Shown: positions 17,049 through 25,681 of the stretch, in pieces
How positions within the stretch are numbered: the first letter of the stretch is position 1
How the letters are laid out: the number at the start of each line of letters is the position of its first letter
Source: DATEZO01 sp035255485
GTDB taxonomy: Bacteria > Pseudomonadota > Gammaproteobacteria > Burkholderiales > Burkholderiaceae_D
Assembly (NCBI GenBank): GCA_035255485.1
Contig: DATEZO010000184.1
Location: forward strand, 1-49,779
Reading direction: 5' to 3'
DNA length: 49,779 nucleotides
Position numbers and translations under genes: made by a program
Notes under the pieces: model-generated
Databases searched by the model: none
What the model saw: the letters and a program-made list of their open reading frames with translations, nothing else
What the model was told of the DNA's origin: nothing

Positions 17049-18284
17049 TCAGGCGTGCGCCTTGATGAATTCACCGATTTTCGGAGAAATGGTCTCGCGC
17101 CAGCGACGTCCTGAAAAAATGCCATAGTGGCCGCATTTCGCCGCCGTGAAATGCTGTTTTTTTGCCTTCGGAATCGATGAGCACAAATCATGCGCTGCCT
17201 GGGTCTGGCCGGAACCGGAGATGTCATCAAGTTCGCCTTCGATGGTAAACAGGGCGACGGTCTTGATATCCTGTGGTCGAACCAGCTTGCCTTCCACCTC
17301 CCATGTGCCCAGCGGCAGGCGGAATTCCTGGAATACGGTTTTGATCGTTTCCAGATAATACTCGGCCGGCATATCAAGCACCGCATTGTATTCATTGTAA
17401 AACTTGCGATGCTCTTCGGCCGACTCATTGTCGCCCTCGCGCAAATGCATGTAAAAATCCCAATGGCTCTGCGCATGACGCCCAGGATTCATCGCAACGA
17501 ACCCTGCATGCTGCAGGAAGCCAGGATACACTTTGCGACCGAAACCCGGGTAATTCGGCGGCACGCTATAGATCACCTTGTCCTCGAACCATGAAAAAGG
17601 TTTTTTGGTAGCCAGGTCATTGACTTGCGTTGGCGACTTGCGCGGATCGATCGGGCCACCCATCATGGTCATCGTTTTCGGCAATTTCGGGTCGTTCTCG
17701 CTCGCCATCAGCGAAATTGCCGCCAGCACCGGAACCGTCGGCTGACATACGGAAACGACATGGACATCCGGCCCTAGCAAACGGATGAAATCCTGAACAT
17801 AATAAATATAATCATGTAAATGGAATGCTCCATCTTCAATCGGCACCATGCGCGCATCGATCCAGTCGGTAATATATACATCATGGCCTGGCAGCAAACT
17901 GCGAACGGTATCTCGCAATAATGTCGAATGATGGCCCGACAAAGGCGCTACCAGCAACACTTTTGGCTGGTTCAATTCTGCGCTTTTCTTTTCGCTCAAG
18001 TCTTTTCTGAAATGGATCAATGTACAGAATGGCCGTTTTTCGGCTACTCCTTCAATGATGCGAACAGACTTGCCTTCGATCAGCGTGAATTCAATCCCAA
18101 ATGCCGGTTTTTCATAATCCTTGCCCAATCGGAAAATCAATTCGTATCCTGCAGCAATACGCTGTGCAAAAGGAGCATGAGCAAGCGGTGAAACCGGATT
18201 GGTAAATAGCTTGGATGATGCTTCCGCCCACTGTATCAGTGGATTAAGAAACGTGCGGTTTAACTCATGGAATTGGTACAGCAT
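17049..18284 (-). CDS. phaZ: Intracellular poly(3-hydroxybutyrate) depolymerase
   Basis: 411 residues of the Ralstonia-type PhaZ family, which mobilises stored PHB inside the cell. It has the lid motif PLSGHHSTLLRDTV and the nucleophile segment VVSVCQPTVPVL with Cys180 in place of the usual lipase Ser. A C-terminal Asp (EGELDDISG) and His (CGHYGIFSGRRW) complete the triad. There is no signal peptide, as expected for the intracellular type. The ATG at 18282-18284 has GAGG seven bases upstream. It stands alone, with a terminator behind and an AT-rich 584 bp region ahead that carries repeated AGGTAA motifs. Confidence 0.93.
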   Translation of the reverse strand: MLYQFHELNRTFLNPLIQWAEASSKLFTNPVSPLAHAPFAQRIAAGYELIFRLGKDYEKPAFGIEFTLIEGKSVRIIEGVAEKRPFCTLIHFRKDLSEKKSAELNQPKVLLVAPLSGHHSTLLRDTVRSLLPGHDVYITDWIDARMVPIEDGAFHLHDYIYYVQDFIRLLGPDVHVVSVCQPTVPVLAAISLMASENDPKLPKTMTMMGGPIDPRKSPTQVNDLATKKPFSWFEDKVIYSVPPNYPGFGRKVYPGFLQHAGFVAMNPGRHAQSHWDFYMHLREGDNESAEEHRKFYNEYNAVLDMPAEYYLETIKTVFQEFRLPLGTWEVEGKLVRPQDIKTVALFTIEGELDDISGSGQTQAAHDLCSSIPKAKKQHFTAAKCGHYGIFSGRRWRETISPKIGEFIKAHA

Positions 18285-18410
18285 GATGGCCTCTTTGTCG
18301 TAACACCAGTACCCAACGATTGTCTAGCCAAATCGTTGTTGCCGCAATGCATCAACTACAATTTTTAAAAATATTTATAAATGAGTGGTTTTTAAGGCGA
18401 CTAGTTTTTT

Positions 18411-18460
18411 TTACCTTTAAAAGGTTACCTTTACCTGCTGCAAATCAACTTCTTTACCTT
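18411..18460 (-). promoter_or_regulatory. Cluster of four AGGTAA repeats upstream of phaZ
   Basis: Plus-strand TTACCT occurs at 18411, 18425, 18431 and 18454, i.e. AGGTAA four times on the phaZ strand, about 130-175 bp before its start. One copy sits in the palindrome ACCTTT-A-AAAGGT (18413-18425). The spacing suggests an operator or activator site, but no known regulator consensus was recognised. Confidence 0.35.
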
Positions 18461-18809
18461 AGCATAATTAGTATTCAGAAAAATAACAATATTTGACGTA
18501 CTTTCATTATGGCATTTGAAAATTTGCTTTTCTCTGAGTGCTCTCATGTATTAATTGATTTACCCTTACATTCTTAAATAACGCTTAAAAGCGGCATGGA
18601 GAGGACAATATAGGTGACCAAATGCAGTGAATGAATGCCTTTAAATAATGCTGCTTGCATTAAATACTAATGCATAAACCATGCCCGGCATAATTGTAAT
18701 TTTATTGCAGGATAGTATTTGGCAACGTCAAGGCTTGAGCGCCTTTCATGCAATGTGCGACTGGCTGCGCAACAGTGGAATGACATTCCACGTATGCGCT
18801 GTCCTGGAT

Positions 18810-18850
18810 AAAACGCCTACTGGTATCGTTACCGATAAGCGTTTTTTATT
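18810..18850. terminator. Bidirectional terminator downstream of fnr
   Basis: AAACGC (18811-18816) pairs with GCGTTT (18839-18844). A nested GGTA-TCGT-TACC stem lies inside, and there are T runs on both strands. It lies 18 bp after the fnr stop at 18869 and would end that minus-strand transcript. Confidence 0.7.
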
Positions 18851-18868
18851 GAGGGTAGATGTTGAGCG

Positions 18869-19984
18869 TCAGTCAAAAACCGGGGTTTCCACGCCGAGAA
18901 CCTTGTGCAGTTTGGGCGATGTTGTGGTGTACTGCATGTGGATTTTCTTTTCAGGAAAAATATACGGTGCAGCGCCAAATGCAGCCAGGGCCGCCTCATG
19001 GAAGCCTGACAGGATCAGCTTTTTCTTGCCTGGATAGGTATTGATATCGCCAATCGCAAAAATTCCCGGTACGTTGGTTTCAAATTTTTCGGTGCTCATC
19101 ACCTTAAGCTGCTTGCGTTCGATATCCAGTCCCCATTCGGCAATCGGACCGAGCTTTGGAGACAAGCCAAAGAAAACAAGTAGCATATCCAGCGGCAGGC
19201 GACGTGTTACGCCGTCCGCACCGGTTACCTTGACTTCAGACAATTGATTGTCTTTTGCTTCAAATCCGGTTACCTGGCCGATCAGCAATTGCATTTCATA
19301 GTTGTCGCACAGCTCCTTGATTTTTGCGACAGACGCCGGCGCTGCGCGAAACTCTTCACGACGATGTACCAGAATAATCGATTCTGCCTTGCCGGCCAGA
19401 TCGAGCGCCCAATCCAGCGCGGAATCGCCGCCGCCGCAGATAACCAGGTTCTTTCCATAAAACCGGGCAGGATCTTTTACCCGGTAAAACAATTGTGAAT
19501 CTTCAAACTGTTCGAGGCCATCAACCTTGAGCGTGCGCGGCTGGAATGATCCGACGCCGGCAGCGATGAAGATCGTCTTGGTAATAAATCGCACGCCAAG
19601 CGAGGTTTCAACATTGAAACGACCATCGTCGCGACGTTCCACTACCGTGACTTCCTGGTTCATGTGAAAGGTGGGCTCGAATGGCTGAATCTGCTTGAGC
19701 AAGTTGTCTGTCAGCTCTTGTCCAGTGCATACCGGAATGGCGGGAATATCGTAAATCGGTTTGTCCGGATACAATTCGACGCATTGGCCACCGATAATGG
19801 GCAACGAATCAATTACATGTGCCTTGATTTCCAGAAGCCCAAGTTCGAAAACCTGAAAAAGGCCAACCGGGCCCGCGCCAATAATCACCGCGTCGGCTTC
19901 AATCGGATTCTTGCCGGGTGATGTATTTGCAGTGCTGAAGGGGGGGGTAGGTTCCATACGAAGGCTATTGATTGGGTGTTTCAT
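18869..19984 (-). CDS. Ferredoxin-NADP+ reductase, thioredoxin-reductase-like type
   Basis: 371-residue flavoprotein moving electrons between NADPH and ferredoxin. It carries an FAD dinucleotide motif (IIGAGPVGLFQVFELG), the family motif GGQCVELYPDKPIYDIPA and a second NADPH motif (ICGGGDSALDWALDLAG). Near the end are AIGDINTYPGKKKLILSGFHEA and the C-terminal extension that separates this class from thioredoxin reductases. The CxxC redox pair of thioredoxin reductase is absent, supporting the FNR assignment. The next upstream gene on the same strand is fdxA (gap 160 bp), the natural partner. The N-terminus is uncertain: a second Met at residue 10 is possible. Confidence 0.9.
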   Translation of the reverse strand: MKHPINSLRMEPTPPFSTANTSPGKNPIEADAVIIGAGPVGLFQVFELGLLEIKAHVIDSLPIIGGQCVELYPDKPIYDIPAIPVCTGQELTDNLLKQIQPFEPTFHMNQEVTVVERRDDGRFNVETSLGVRFITKTIFIAAGVGSFQPRTLKVDGLEQFEDSQLFYRVKDPARFYGKNLVICGGGDSALDWALDLAGKAESIILVHRREEFRAAPASVAKIKELCDNYEMQLLIGQVTGFEAKDNQLSEVKVTGADGVTRRLPLDMLLVFFGLSPKLGPIAEWGLDIERKQLKVMSTEKFETNVPGIFAIGDINTYPGKKKLILSGFHEAALAAFGAAPYIFPEKKIHMQYTTTSPKLHKVLGVETPVFD

Positions 19985-20144
19985 TTCAGGTATAGCTGAG
20001 CTTGCCGGGCATCCGCATTATCGATGCCCGCACGCATGACTTTCATCATACGGCTGAATTTTGGCTACGACATCCATCACTCTTCCTTTTGCAATGCATG
20101 CGAAGAATGGAAGAGTATGGATGGTATTCGACTGCTTTTGGTGC

Positions 20145-20468
20145 TTAACGCTGCAAGTACGGAAGCTTGTCCTTGGTGTCTTTCCATTCCTCTGCCTCGG
20201 GCAAAGGACTCTTTGTTTTCGTGATGGACGGCCAGTTGCGAGCCAATTCGGCATTTAACTTGATGAATTGCTGCTGATCGGCCGGGACATCTTCTTCTGC
20301 ATAAATCGCATTGACCGGGCATTCGGCAACGCATACGGCACAATCGATGCATTCATCCGGATCAATGGTAAGAAAATTCGGGCCTTCACGGAAGCAATCT
20401 ACCGGGCATACATCTACGCAGTCGGTGTAACGGCAGCGGATGCAGGATTCGGTCACAACGTGGGTCAT
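20145..20468 (-). CDS. fdxA: 7Fe ferredoxin (3Fe-4S plus 4Fe-4S)
   Basis: 107 residues with the FdxA pattern CIRCRYTDCVDVCPVDC followed by CIDCAVCVAECPVNAI, forming one [3Fe-4S] and one [4Fe-4S] cluster. The C-terminal extension (about residues 60-107, ending EEWKDTKDKLPYLQR) is usual for proteobacterial FdxA. The reductase gene immediately downstream suggests the two form an NADPH-ferredoxin chain. The upstream 400 bp is non-coding and holds its promoter. Confidence 0.93.
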   Translation of the reverse strand: MTHVVTESCIRCRYTDCVDVCPVDCFREGPNFLTIDPDECIDCAVCVAECPVNAIYAEEDVPADQQQFIKLNAELARNWPSITKTKSPLPEAEEWKDTKDKLPYLQR

Positions 20469-20981
20469 AACAGTCCTATCTGAAAATGGTCAAAATTATA
20501 TTAAAACCTGGCCGAAAACCTGATTACACAATGAAAATTGCTGCGTTGCGCAAACATCCGGCCGCAAAACTTTGTATTTTAAGGTAAAAAAAACTTTCTA
20601 ACAAACCAGGTTTATACAGATTGCGAATAAGCAAATACCAGGGTATCCATGAAAGAATGCACCAGGTTCCTCTCCGCCCGGATGCCAAAACAGAGAGGCA
20701 TCTTTCATGCGTTGTTCATGATTTTCTGCTTAAGATGTATTTTAACTGCATTTTTTAATCATGTTGCAATTTCATTGAGTAACAGCTATCAAGAATCAAC
20801 TTGCCAAGACCATGCCAATGGCTGACAAGCCCGTGTCAATCATCTGCAATGCATAAATAAATATTGATGGGTGAATTATTTGCGCCTGTCATCTGAAATT
20901 AAATCAGGCAGTACAAATATCAAAAGAGAACAAGTTCGGCTACACTCGATTCCTGTTTTCAACAAGATAGCCCGAGGTCTT
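20469..20981. other. 513 bp intergenic region between divergent fdxA and lutC
   Basis: No gene recognised. The frame of lutC is open back to 20871, but that part does not resemble the family. The region includes AT-rich stretches upstream of fdxA (around 20570-20640) and a long inverted repeat at 20648-20709, listed separately. Confidence 0.6.
20648..20709. repeat. Long stem-loop with alternative pairing
   Basis: Outer arms CATGAAAGAATGC (20648-20660) and GCATCTTTCATG (20698-20709) pair over 12 bp with one bulged A. An inner stem CCTCTC (20669-20674) / GAGAGG (20693-20698) continues it. A competing stem GATGCC/GGCATC shares the right arm, so two mutually exclusive folds are possible. There is no T tract. 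It may be a regulatory leader, a small RNA or a protein-binding palindrome. Confidence 0.5.
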
Positions 20982-21644
20982 ATGGATACTTCCGCCGCAC
21001 GTCAAGCCATCTTCGAACGCATTCGCAAGGCACATGGACGCCCTGCGCAATCGACTGCGGCAGAATACGAGGCGGTGCATGATTATCTGCGTCGCCATCC
21101 TGACGGACCGCGACCCGGAATCGGCAGTGACATGCTGATGCGCTTCAAGGAGCAGGCGATTCGCATGTCCGATACGGTTGATGAAGTTGCAAAATGGACA
21201 GATGTGCCAGCTGCCGTTGTCCGCTATCTGGATGGCATCAGCGTAGTCACAAAAGCAATTGCCTGGAAAACACTGGATCAACTGGCCTGGGCGGAGGCTG
21301 GGATGGAGGTTGCCTTCCGCCGCCCGGAAAATGACGACCTGGTCGGGATTACCGGCAGCTTCTGCGCCGTGGCGGAAACTGGCAGCGTGATGCTGTTGTC
21401 CGGCCCGGATACGTATGCATCGGCCAGCCTGCTGCCTGAAACGCATGTCGCAATCCTGCCGGCATCGCGCATCGTCGCCGGAATGGAGGATGCATTTGCG
21501 CTGGTTCGTGCAGAATGCGGCGAATTGCCGCGCGCAACCAGTTTCATATCCGGACCTTCACGGACTGGCGATATCGAACAGACGATCGTACTTGGCGCTC
21601 ATGGTCCTTATCGCGTACATGTAATCCTGGTTCTGAATGCCTGA
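20982..21644 (+). CDS. lutC: Lactate utilisation protein C (LUD domain)
   Basis: 220 residues. Member of the LutC/YkgG family that works with the iron-sulfur proteins LutA and LutB to oxidise L-lactate to pyruvate. The LUD signature is clear: GSFCAVAETGSVMLLSGP and later SFISGPSRTGDIEQ with IVLGAHGPYRVHVI. The ATG at 20982 has a GAGG at 20973-20976 and fits the family start (DTSAARQAIFERIR). lutA and lutB are at 35190-37336, about 14 kb away, so the usual lutABC operon is split. The neighbours here, a Na+/H+ antiporter and a 2-hydroxyacid dehydrogenase, lie downstream on the same strand. Confidence 0.88.
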   Translation: MDTSAARQAIFERIRKAHGRPAQSTAAEYEAVHDYLRRHPDGPRPGIGSDMLMRFKEQAIRMSDTVDEVAKWTDVPAAVVRYLDGISVVTKAIAWKTLDQLAWAEAGMEVAFRRPENDDLVGITGSFCAVAETGSVMLLSGPDTYASASLLPETHVAILPASRIVAGMEDAFALVRAECGELPRATSFISGPSRTGDIEQTIVLGAHGPYRVHVILVLNA

Positions 21645-21780
21645 GTGAAAGCCAGCTGCGCCATGTGTCATGCATGGTTTCCTGCCGTCTGAAATCGCTG
21701 GTTTCTCCACGATCACGATGTCCGGAACGTCGGTCGATTGTTATCAGCGGCTCTTCAAAACCCACCAACGGAGATTGTAA

Positions 21781-23190
21781 TTGCACCCAAAACTGCTGAT
21801 TGGCTTGAGCGGGCTCGTTCCAGGATTATGCTTCGCAACGGAGCTGGATGGTAGTCAACTGTCTGTATGGTGGGGAATTCCATTTGCAGGCTTGCTACTG
21901 TCGATCGCGCTCATGCCGCTGCTAAGACCGGTGTTCTGGCATCATCATTTCGGCAAGGTTTCATTCGGCTGGTCGCTTGCCTACCTGTTGCCGTGCGCAG
22001 CCTTTCTCGGCACCGGTGTTGCGGCGAATGGCGCGCTGCATGCGGTTACCGCCGAATTCATGCCGTTCATTTTCCTGCTTACCGCTCTTTTTGTTGTCGC
22101 GGGCGGAATTTGCGTGCGTGGCAATCTGCATGGCACGCCGGCGCTGAATACCGGCCTGCTGGCGCTGGGCGCACTCCTGGCCAGCGTGATGGGAACGACC
22201 GGAGCGTCAATGCTGATGATCCGGCCGCTGATTCGTGCCAACGACAATCGCAAGCATGCGGCGCACATCATCGTATTTTTTATTTTCCTGGTCGCCAACG
22301 CGGGTGGTTCACTGACACCGCTGGGCGATCCGCCGCTATTTTTGGGTTTCCTGAAAGGCGTCGATTTTTTCTGGACCATCAAGAACATCTTTCCGGAGAC
22401 GCTGTTTTTGTGTGCAATGCTGCTGGCAGTGTTCTATCTGCTGGATCGGCATTATTATCACAATCGTGAAGAGGAGCGACCGGCAAGATCCGATCCGACA
22501 CCTGACATGCCGATAACGTTGGAGGGCAAGATAAACTTCATTCTTCTTGCGGCGATTATCGGACTGGTGCTAATGAGCGGACTGTGGAAATCGGGCGTCA
22601 CCCTGCCTGTTTTCGGGATGCAAATCGAGTTGCAGAATCTGGTGCGCGATGGGGCACTGGTTGCCGTGGTCCTGATATCGCTTTGGGCGACGCCGCAATC
22701 AGCGCGCAGCGGCAACGAGTTTTCGTGGGGGCCGATCCAGGAAGTGGCAAAGCTGTTTGCTGGAATATTCATCACGATCATTCCGGTGATCGCCATGCTC
22801 AAGGCCGGGACCGCTGGCGCATTTGCGCCAATCATCCATGCCGTAACGCAGGCTAACGGACAGCCCGACAATGCGATGTATTTCTGGGCGAGCGGTATAC
22901 TGTCGTCATTCCTCGACAATGCGCCGACTTACCTCGTGTTTTTCAATACCGCTGGTGGCGACCCGGCAACCCTGATGACCACACTGGCAGCCACACTTGC
23001 CGCCATCTCCTGCGGATCGGTGTTCATGGGTGCGAACAGCTATATCGGCAATGCGCCGAATCTGATGGTGAAGGCAATTGCAGAAGAACGCGGCATCAGG
23101 ATGCCGTCTTTTTTTGGTTACATGGCCTGGTCATGCATGGTGCTGATTCCGATCTTTATCGCAATGACATTCATTTTTTTTCGTGGGTAA
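21781..23190 (+). CDS. Sodium:proton antiporter (ArsB/NhaD-CitMHS superfamily)
   Basis: 469-residue inner-membrane protein with about 11-12 hydrophobic segments. Motifs TPLGDPPLFLGFLKGV near residue 180 and SSFLDNAPTYLVFF and GSVFMGANSYIGNAPNLM in the second half are typical of the putative Na+/H+ antiporter group within the ion-transporter superfamily. The start is TTG at 21781, six bases after GGAGA (21770-21774); no upstream ATG fits as well, so TTG is preferred. It overlaps no gene before it, and its stop is five bases from the downstream dehydrogenase start. The ion specificity is family-based inference. Confidence 0.8.
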   Translation: MHPKLLIGLSGLVPGLCFATELDGSQLSVWWGIPFAGLLLSIALMPLLRPVFWHHHFGKVSFGWSLAYLLPCAAFLGTGVAANGALHAVTAEFMPFIFLLTALFVVAGGICVRGNLHGTPALNTGLLALGALLASVMGTTGASMLMIRPLIRANDNRKHAAHIIVFFIFLVANAGGSLTPLGDPPLFLGFLKGVDFFWTIKNIFPETLFLCAMLLAVFYLLDRHYYHNREEERPARSDPTPDMPITLEGKINFILLAAIIGLVLMSGLWKSGVTLPVFGMQIELQNLVRDGALVAVVLISLWATPQSARSGNEFSWGPIQEVAKLFAGIFITIIPVIAMLKAGTAGAFAPIIHAVTQANGQPDNAMYFWASGILSSFLDNAPTYLVFFNTAGGDPATLMTTLAATLAAISCGSVFMGANSYIGNAPNLMVKAIAEERGIRMPSFFGYMAWSCMVLIPIFIAMTFIFFRG

Positions 23191-23194
23191 TGTG

Positions 23195-24181
23195 ATGGAT
23201 AAACCCGGGATACTGATTACGCGCGAAATTTTTCCCGAAATTGTGGATCGCCTGTCGGACTATTTTGAAATCGAATGCAATCCGGACGACCATATTTTTT
23301 CCGCCGGGGAACTGGCCGAGAAACTGCGCGACAAGGATGGTGTGTTTGCTACGCCGAGCGAGCGTATTTCAGCTGAGATCATCGGTGCCAGCGTGCATCT
23401 GAAAACAATTTGCAACATGGCGGTCGGCTACAATAATATTGATGTCGATGCAGCAACTGCCGCCGGCATCATGGTGACCAATACACCGGACGTGCTGACC
23501 GAGACCACCGCTGATTTCGCGTGGGCGTTGTTGATGGCTGCCGCACGCCGGGTCACCGAAGCCGGGCAATGGCTGCGCGCGGGCAAATGGAATAAATGGC
23601 GCATCGATGGTTTTCTGGGTGCCGATCTGCATGGTTCGACACTCGGCATCATTGGCATGGGGCGGATCGGGCAGGCGATTGCCCGACGCTCGATGGGTTT
23701 CAACATGAAGGTGATCTACCATAATCGATCACGCCTGGCAGTCGAACAGGAAAGCAGTGCAAACCAGGCACTGTACGTGAGCAAGGAAGCGTTATTGCGC
23801 ACGGCCGATCACGTGATTCTCGCTCTGCCGTATTCGGCTGAATCACATCACGTCATCGATGCTGCGGAACTGGCGCTGATGAAGCCTTCTGCGACGCTGA
23901 TCAACATTGCGCGCGGCGGTATCGTGAACGATGCCGCATTGATTGCGGCACTGCGCGCGCAGCGTATTGCCGCAGCAGGACTGGATGTATTCGAAAACGA
24001 GCCCGCGCTGCACCCTGATTTTCTGACATTGCCGAATGCGGTCCTGACGCCGCATATCGGTAGTGCGACCGAGCGTACTCGCCGTGCCATGGCCGATTGC
24101 GCAGCGGATAATCTGATTGCGGCATTGACCGGAAAAAATCCGCCGAACCTGTTGAATCCTGACGTTAAACCAAAAGGATGA
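23195..24181 (+). CDS. D-2-hydroxyacid dehydrogenase (glyoxylate/hydroxypyruvate reductase type)
   Basis: 328 residues. NAD(P)-binding G154-M-G156-x2-G159 (LGIIGMGRIGQAIARR) and the catalytic triad R240 (NIARGGIV), E269 (FENEP) and H287 (LTPHIGSAT) are complete. The NRSR stretch at 177-180 after the second strand suggests NADPH preference, as in glyoxylate reductases of the GhrB/GyaR group. ATG 23195 is preferred over the GTG at 23183, which lies inside the antiporter gene. The product reduces glyoxylate or hydroxypyruvate, or acts on D-2-hydroxyacids; the exact substrate is not resolvable. The next gene, a PHA-system protein, follows after 4 bp. Confidence 0.88.
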   Translation: MDKPGILITREIFPEIVDRLSDYFEIECNPDDHIFSAGELAEKLRDKDGVFATPSERISAEIIGASVHLKTICNMAVGYNNIDVDAATAAGIMVTNTPDVLTETTADFAWALLMAAARRVTEAGQWLRAGKWNKWRIDGFLGADLHGSTLGIIGMGRIGQAIARRSMGFNMKVIYHNRSRLAVEQESSANQALYVSKEALLRTADHVILALPYSAESHHVIDAAELALMKPSATLINIARGGIVNDAALIAALRAQRIAAAGLDVFENEPALHPDFLTLPNAVLTPHIGSATERTRRAMADCAADNLIAALTGKNPPNLLNPDVKPKG

Positions 24182-24185
24182 GCGA

Positions 24186-24470
24186 ATGGCCGATATTCGC
24201 ATTACACAAAAACACAAGCTATCGCATAAAAAGGCCAAGGCAGCAGCGCAAAAAATCGCCGACAAGATGGCTGAAAAATTCGACATGAGTACCGAATGGG
24301 AAGGCGACGTACTGGTCTTCAAGCGCAGCGGTGTGTCCGGCATGCTGGCGGTTTACGAGACGGAAGCGCGGTTGGAAATCAGTCTCGGACTCCTATTCAA
24401 GGCGTTCTCGGAAAAAATCGAGGATGAAGTGACCAGAAACATGAAAAAGGCATTCAGCCCCAAGAGTTGA
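24186..24470 (+). CDS. Polyhydroxyalkanoic acid system family protein
   Basis: 94 residues of the small family often linked to PHA granules. It starts DIRITQKHKLSHKKAKAAAQK, continues with KFDMSTEWEGDVLVFKRSGVSGML and ends in a Lys-rich helix. This fold is a short beta-sheet with a basic N-terminal helix and resembles START-like proteins. Its role in PHA metabolism is inferred from family and from the presence of phaZ and phaP in the window. It is tightly coupled to the upstream dehydrogenase gene (4 bp). Confidence 0.85.
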   Translation: MADIRITQKHKLSHKKAKAAAQKIADKMAEKFDMSTEWEGDVLVFKRSGVSGMLAVYETEARLEISLGLLFKAFSEKIEDEVTRNMKKAFSPKS

Positions 24471-24536
24471 CTCATCAGCCAGCGGCAGGAATTGAATCGC
24501 ACCCGCAAGCCGTGGCGCGGGTCTTGGGCGTTGTCG

Positions 24537-24791
24537 TCAGCCTTGTAATTCCGTGATCAGATCGATGTACTGTCGCATTGCATCTTCCCTGGATGTGCCT
24601 TTCAGCGCCTTCCACGCATCCCACTTTACACGTCCAACCATATCAGTAAACCCTGGACGCTCGCCTTCAGCATCACCCGTGCTCGCCTGTTTGTACAGGG
24701 CATAGATTTTCAACAGCGTCATGTTGTCCGGACGCTCCGGCAAATTCCTGGAATCGGCCACAGCTTGATCAAACTGTTTTTGCAGGGTCAT
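24537..24791 (-). CDS. Acyl-CoA-binding protein
   Basis: 84 residues of the four-helix ACBP fold: LQKQFDQAVADSRNLP, then LKIYALYKQASTGDAEGERPG (the YKQA and GD-pattern) and KWDAWKALKGTSREDAMRQYI. It binds and shuttles acyl-CoA esters in the cytosol, including those supplied by fatty-acid or PHA metabolism. ACBPs are less common in bacteria than in eukaryotes but occur regularly in Burkholderiales. It is the last gene of a minus-strand run from the FKBP gene through the small lipoprotein, with a 153 bp gap before it, so its own promoter is possible. Confidence 0.93.
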   Translation of the reverse strand: MTLQKQFDQAVADSRNLPERPDNMTLLKIYALYKQASTGDAEGERPGFTDMVGRVKWDAWKALKGTSREDAMRQYIDLITELQG

Positions 24792-24944
24792 GGTTTTCTC
24801 CGGATGGATCAGTTGGGGGTGTCAAGTACTCGCTCAAAGAACAGTAAACCGGATGCCTGGAAAAGCCGATGATTCGCTGCCTCGATCACAATCATCGATG
24901 TGCGATTATCTATCTGCTCAAATCTGCTTAAAATTGACGGCTTT

Positions 24945-25145
24945 TCAACTACCGCCGCCGACAACACCCTTCGCAACAGTGGCGGTGGCGCCAACCACGG
25001 CGGTGCCCGCCGATACACCGACTCCCACCACAGTTGCGCCGGCAGATACTGCGGTTGTGGCAACGGATACCACGGTGCAGCCGCTTGATATCCATGCGGC
25101 TGCACAAATGCAGCAAAAATATTTCCTGGAAAACATGAATTGCAT
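24945..25145 (-). CDS. Small lipoprotein (NF038104-like)
   Basis: 66 residues: an N-terminal signal with lipobox SSGC (Cys at about residue 23), then a low-complexity run of Val, Ala, Gly, Ser and Thr with repeating TTAVSAGATVVGVGV units. This matches a family of short Ala/Gly/Val lipoproteins seen in beta- and gammaproteobacteria, of unknown function. Start could be the ATG at 25145 or the Met at residue 4. It lies 5 bp downstream of the FKBP gene on the same strand, so the two are probably co-transcribed. The glycine/valine-rich tail is likely to sit in the periplasm. Confidence 0.7.
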   Translation of the reverse strand: MQFMFSRKYFCCICAAAWISSGCTVVSVATTAVSAGATVVGVGVSAGTAVVGATATVAKGVVGGGS

Positions 25146-25150
25146 ATTGG

Positions 25151-25507
25151 TTAAACGCCCAGAAGTTCCACTTCAAAAATCAATGTCGCATTTGGCGGAA
25201 TCACTCCGCCCGCGCCGCGAGCGCCATAACCCAGCGATGACGGGACGATCAGTTTGCGCACGCCGCCGATTTTCATCCCTTTGACGCCCTCATCCCAGCC
25301 TTTGATCACATGGCCTGCGCCTAGAGGAAACTCGAACGGGTCATTGCGATCCTTGCTTGAATCAAATTTCTGACCGGCGCTACCATCCGAATTTTGCAGC
25401 CAGCCCGTGTAATGCACTGTTACATATGCGCCGGATTTGGCTTCGTCGCCACTGCCGATGGTGATATCTTCGTACTGTAATCCGGAGGCGGTCATGATGG
25501 TGGACAT
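25151..25507 (-). CDS. FKBP-type peptidyl-prolyl cis-trans isomerase
   Basis: 118 residues forming a single FKBP domain. It has VTVHYTGWLQN, FEFPLGAGHVIKGWDEGVKGMKIGG and IVPSSLGYGARG with IPPNATLIFEVELLGV at the end, the complete active-site set. The frame continues upstream to 25654, but the ATG at 25505-25507 has AGGAAG four bases ahead and matches the family start. There is no signal peptide, so it is a cytosolic proline isomerase. It is divergent from the EI24 gene. Confidence 0.93.
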   Translation of the reverse strand: MSTIMTASGLQYEDITIGSGDEAKSGAYVTVHYTGWLQNSDGSAGQKFDSSKDRNDPFEFPLGAGHVIKGWDEGVKGMKIGGVRKLIVPSSLGYGARGAGGVIPPNATLIFEVELLGV

Positions 25508-25681
25508 ATTCTTCCTTTGCGGTTTGATTGTTAACGGGCGAAATTGTAGCAGGCAGCATGGGAATTCCGGTAATGTCTCCAGCACTTGCGCGTATAACCG
25601 ACTTGCCGCACGGTAGAATGATGCGTTGCTCCAATTTGATTCAATGGCTTTCATGCTTCATCATTTCATTCCTTTCTTCTG

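Larger units (their letters stand above)
18285..18868. other. 584 bp AT-rich intergenic region between phaZ and fnr
   Basis: I see no convincing gene. A forward frame at 18681-19037 runs into the antisense of fnr and looks spurious. Contents: the phaZ ribosome site, a cluster of TTACCT repeats (18411-18460), AT-rich sequence to about 18680, and the fnr terminator (18810-18850). Base composition is clearly lower in GC than flanking genes. Confidence 0.6.

Noticed and set aside
18601..18675. Another weak resemblance to the element head (TATAGGT ... TTTAAATAATGC)
   Set aside because: The match is loose and in very AT-rich sequence; no tail block follows.
18681..19037. Forward frame of 118 residues at the fnr 3' end
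   Set aside because: Most of it is antisense to fnr, it crosses the terminator, and it has no family resemblance or ribosome site.
24471..24536. Terminator between PHA-system gene and ACBP gene (ACCCGC ... GCGGGT)
   Set aside because: Only a 6 bp stem with a loop of about 10 bases and no T tract; too weak to list.
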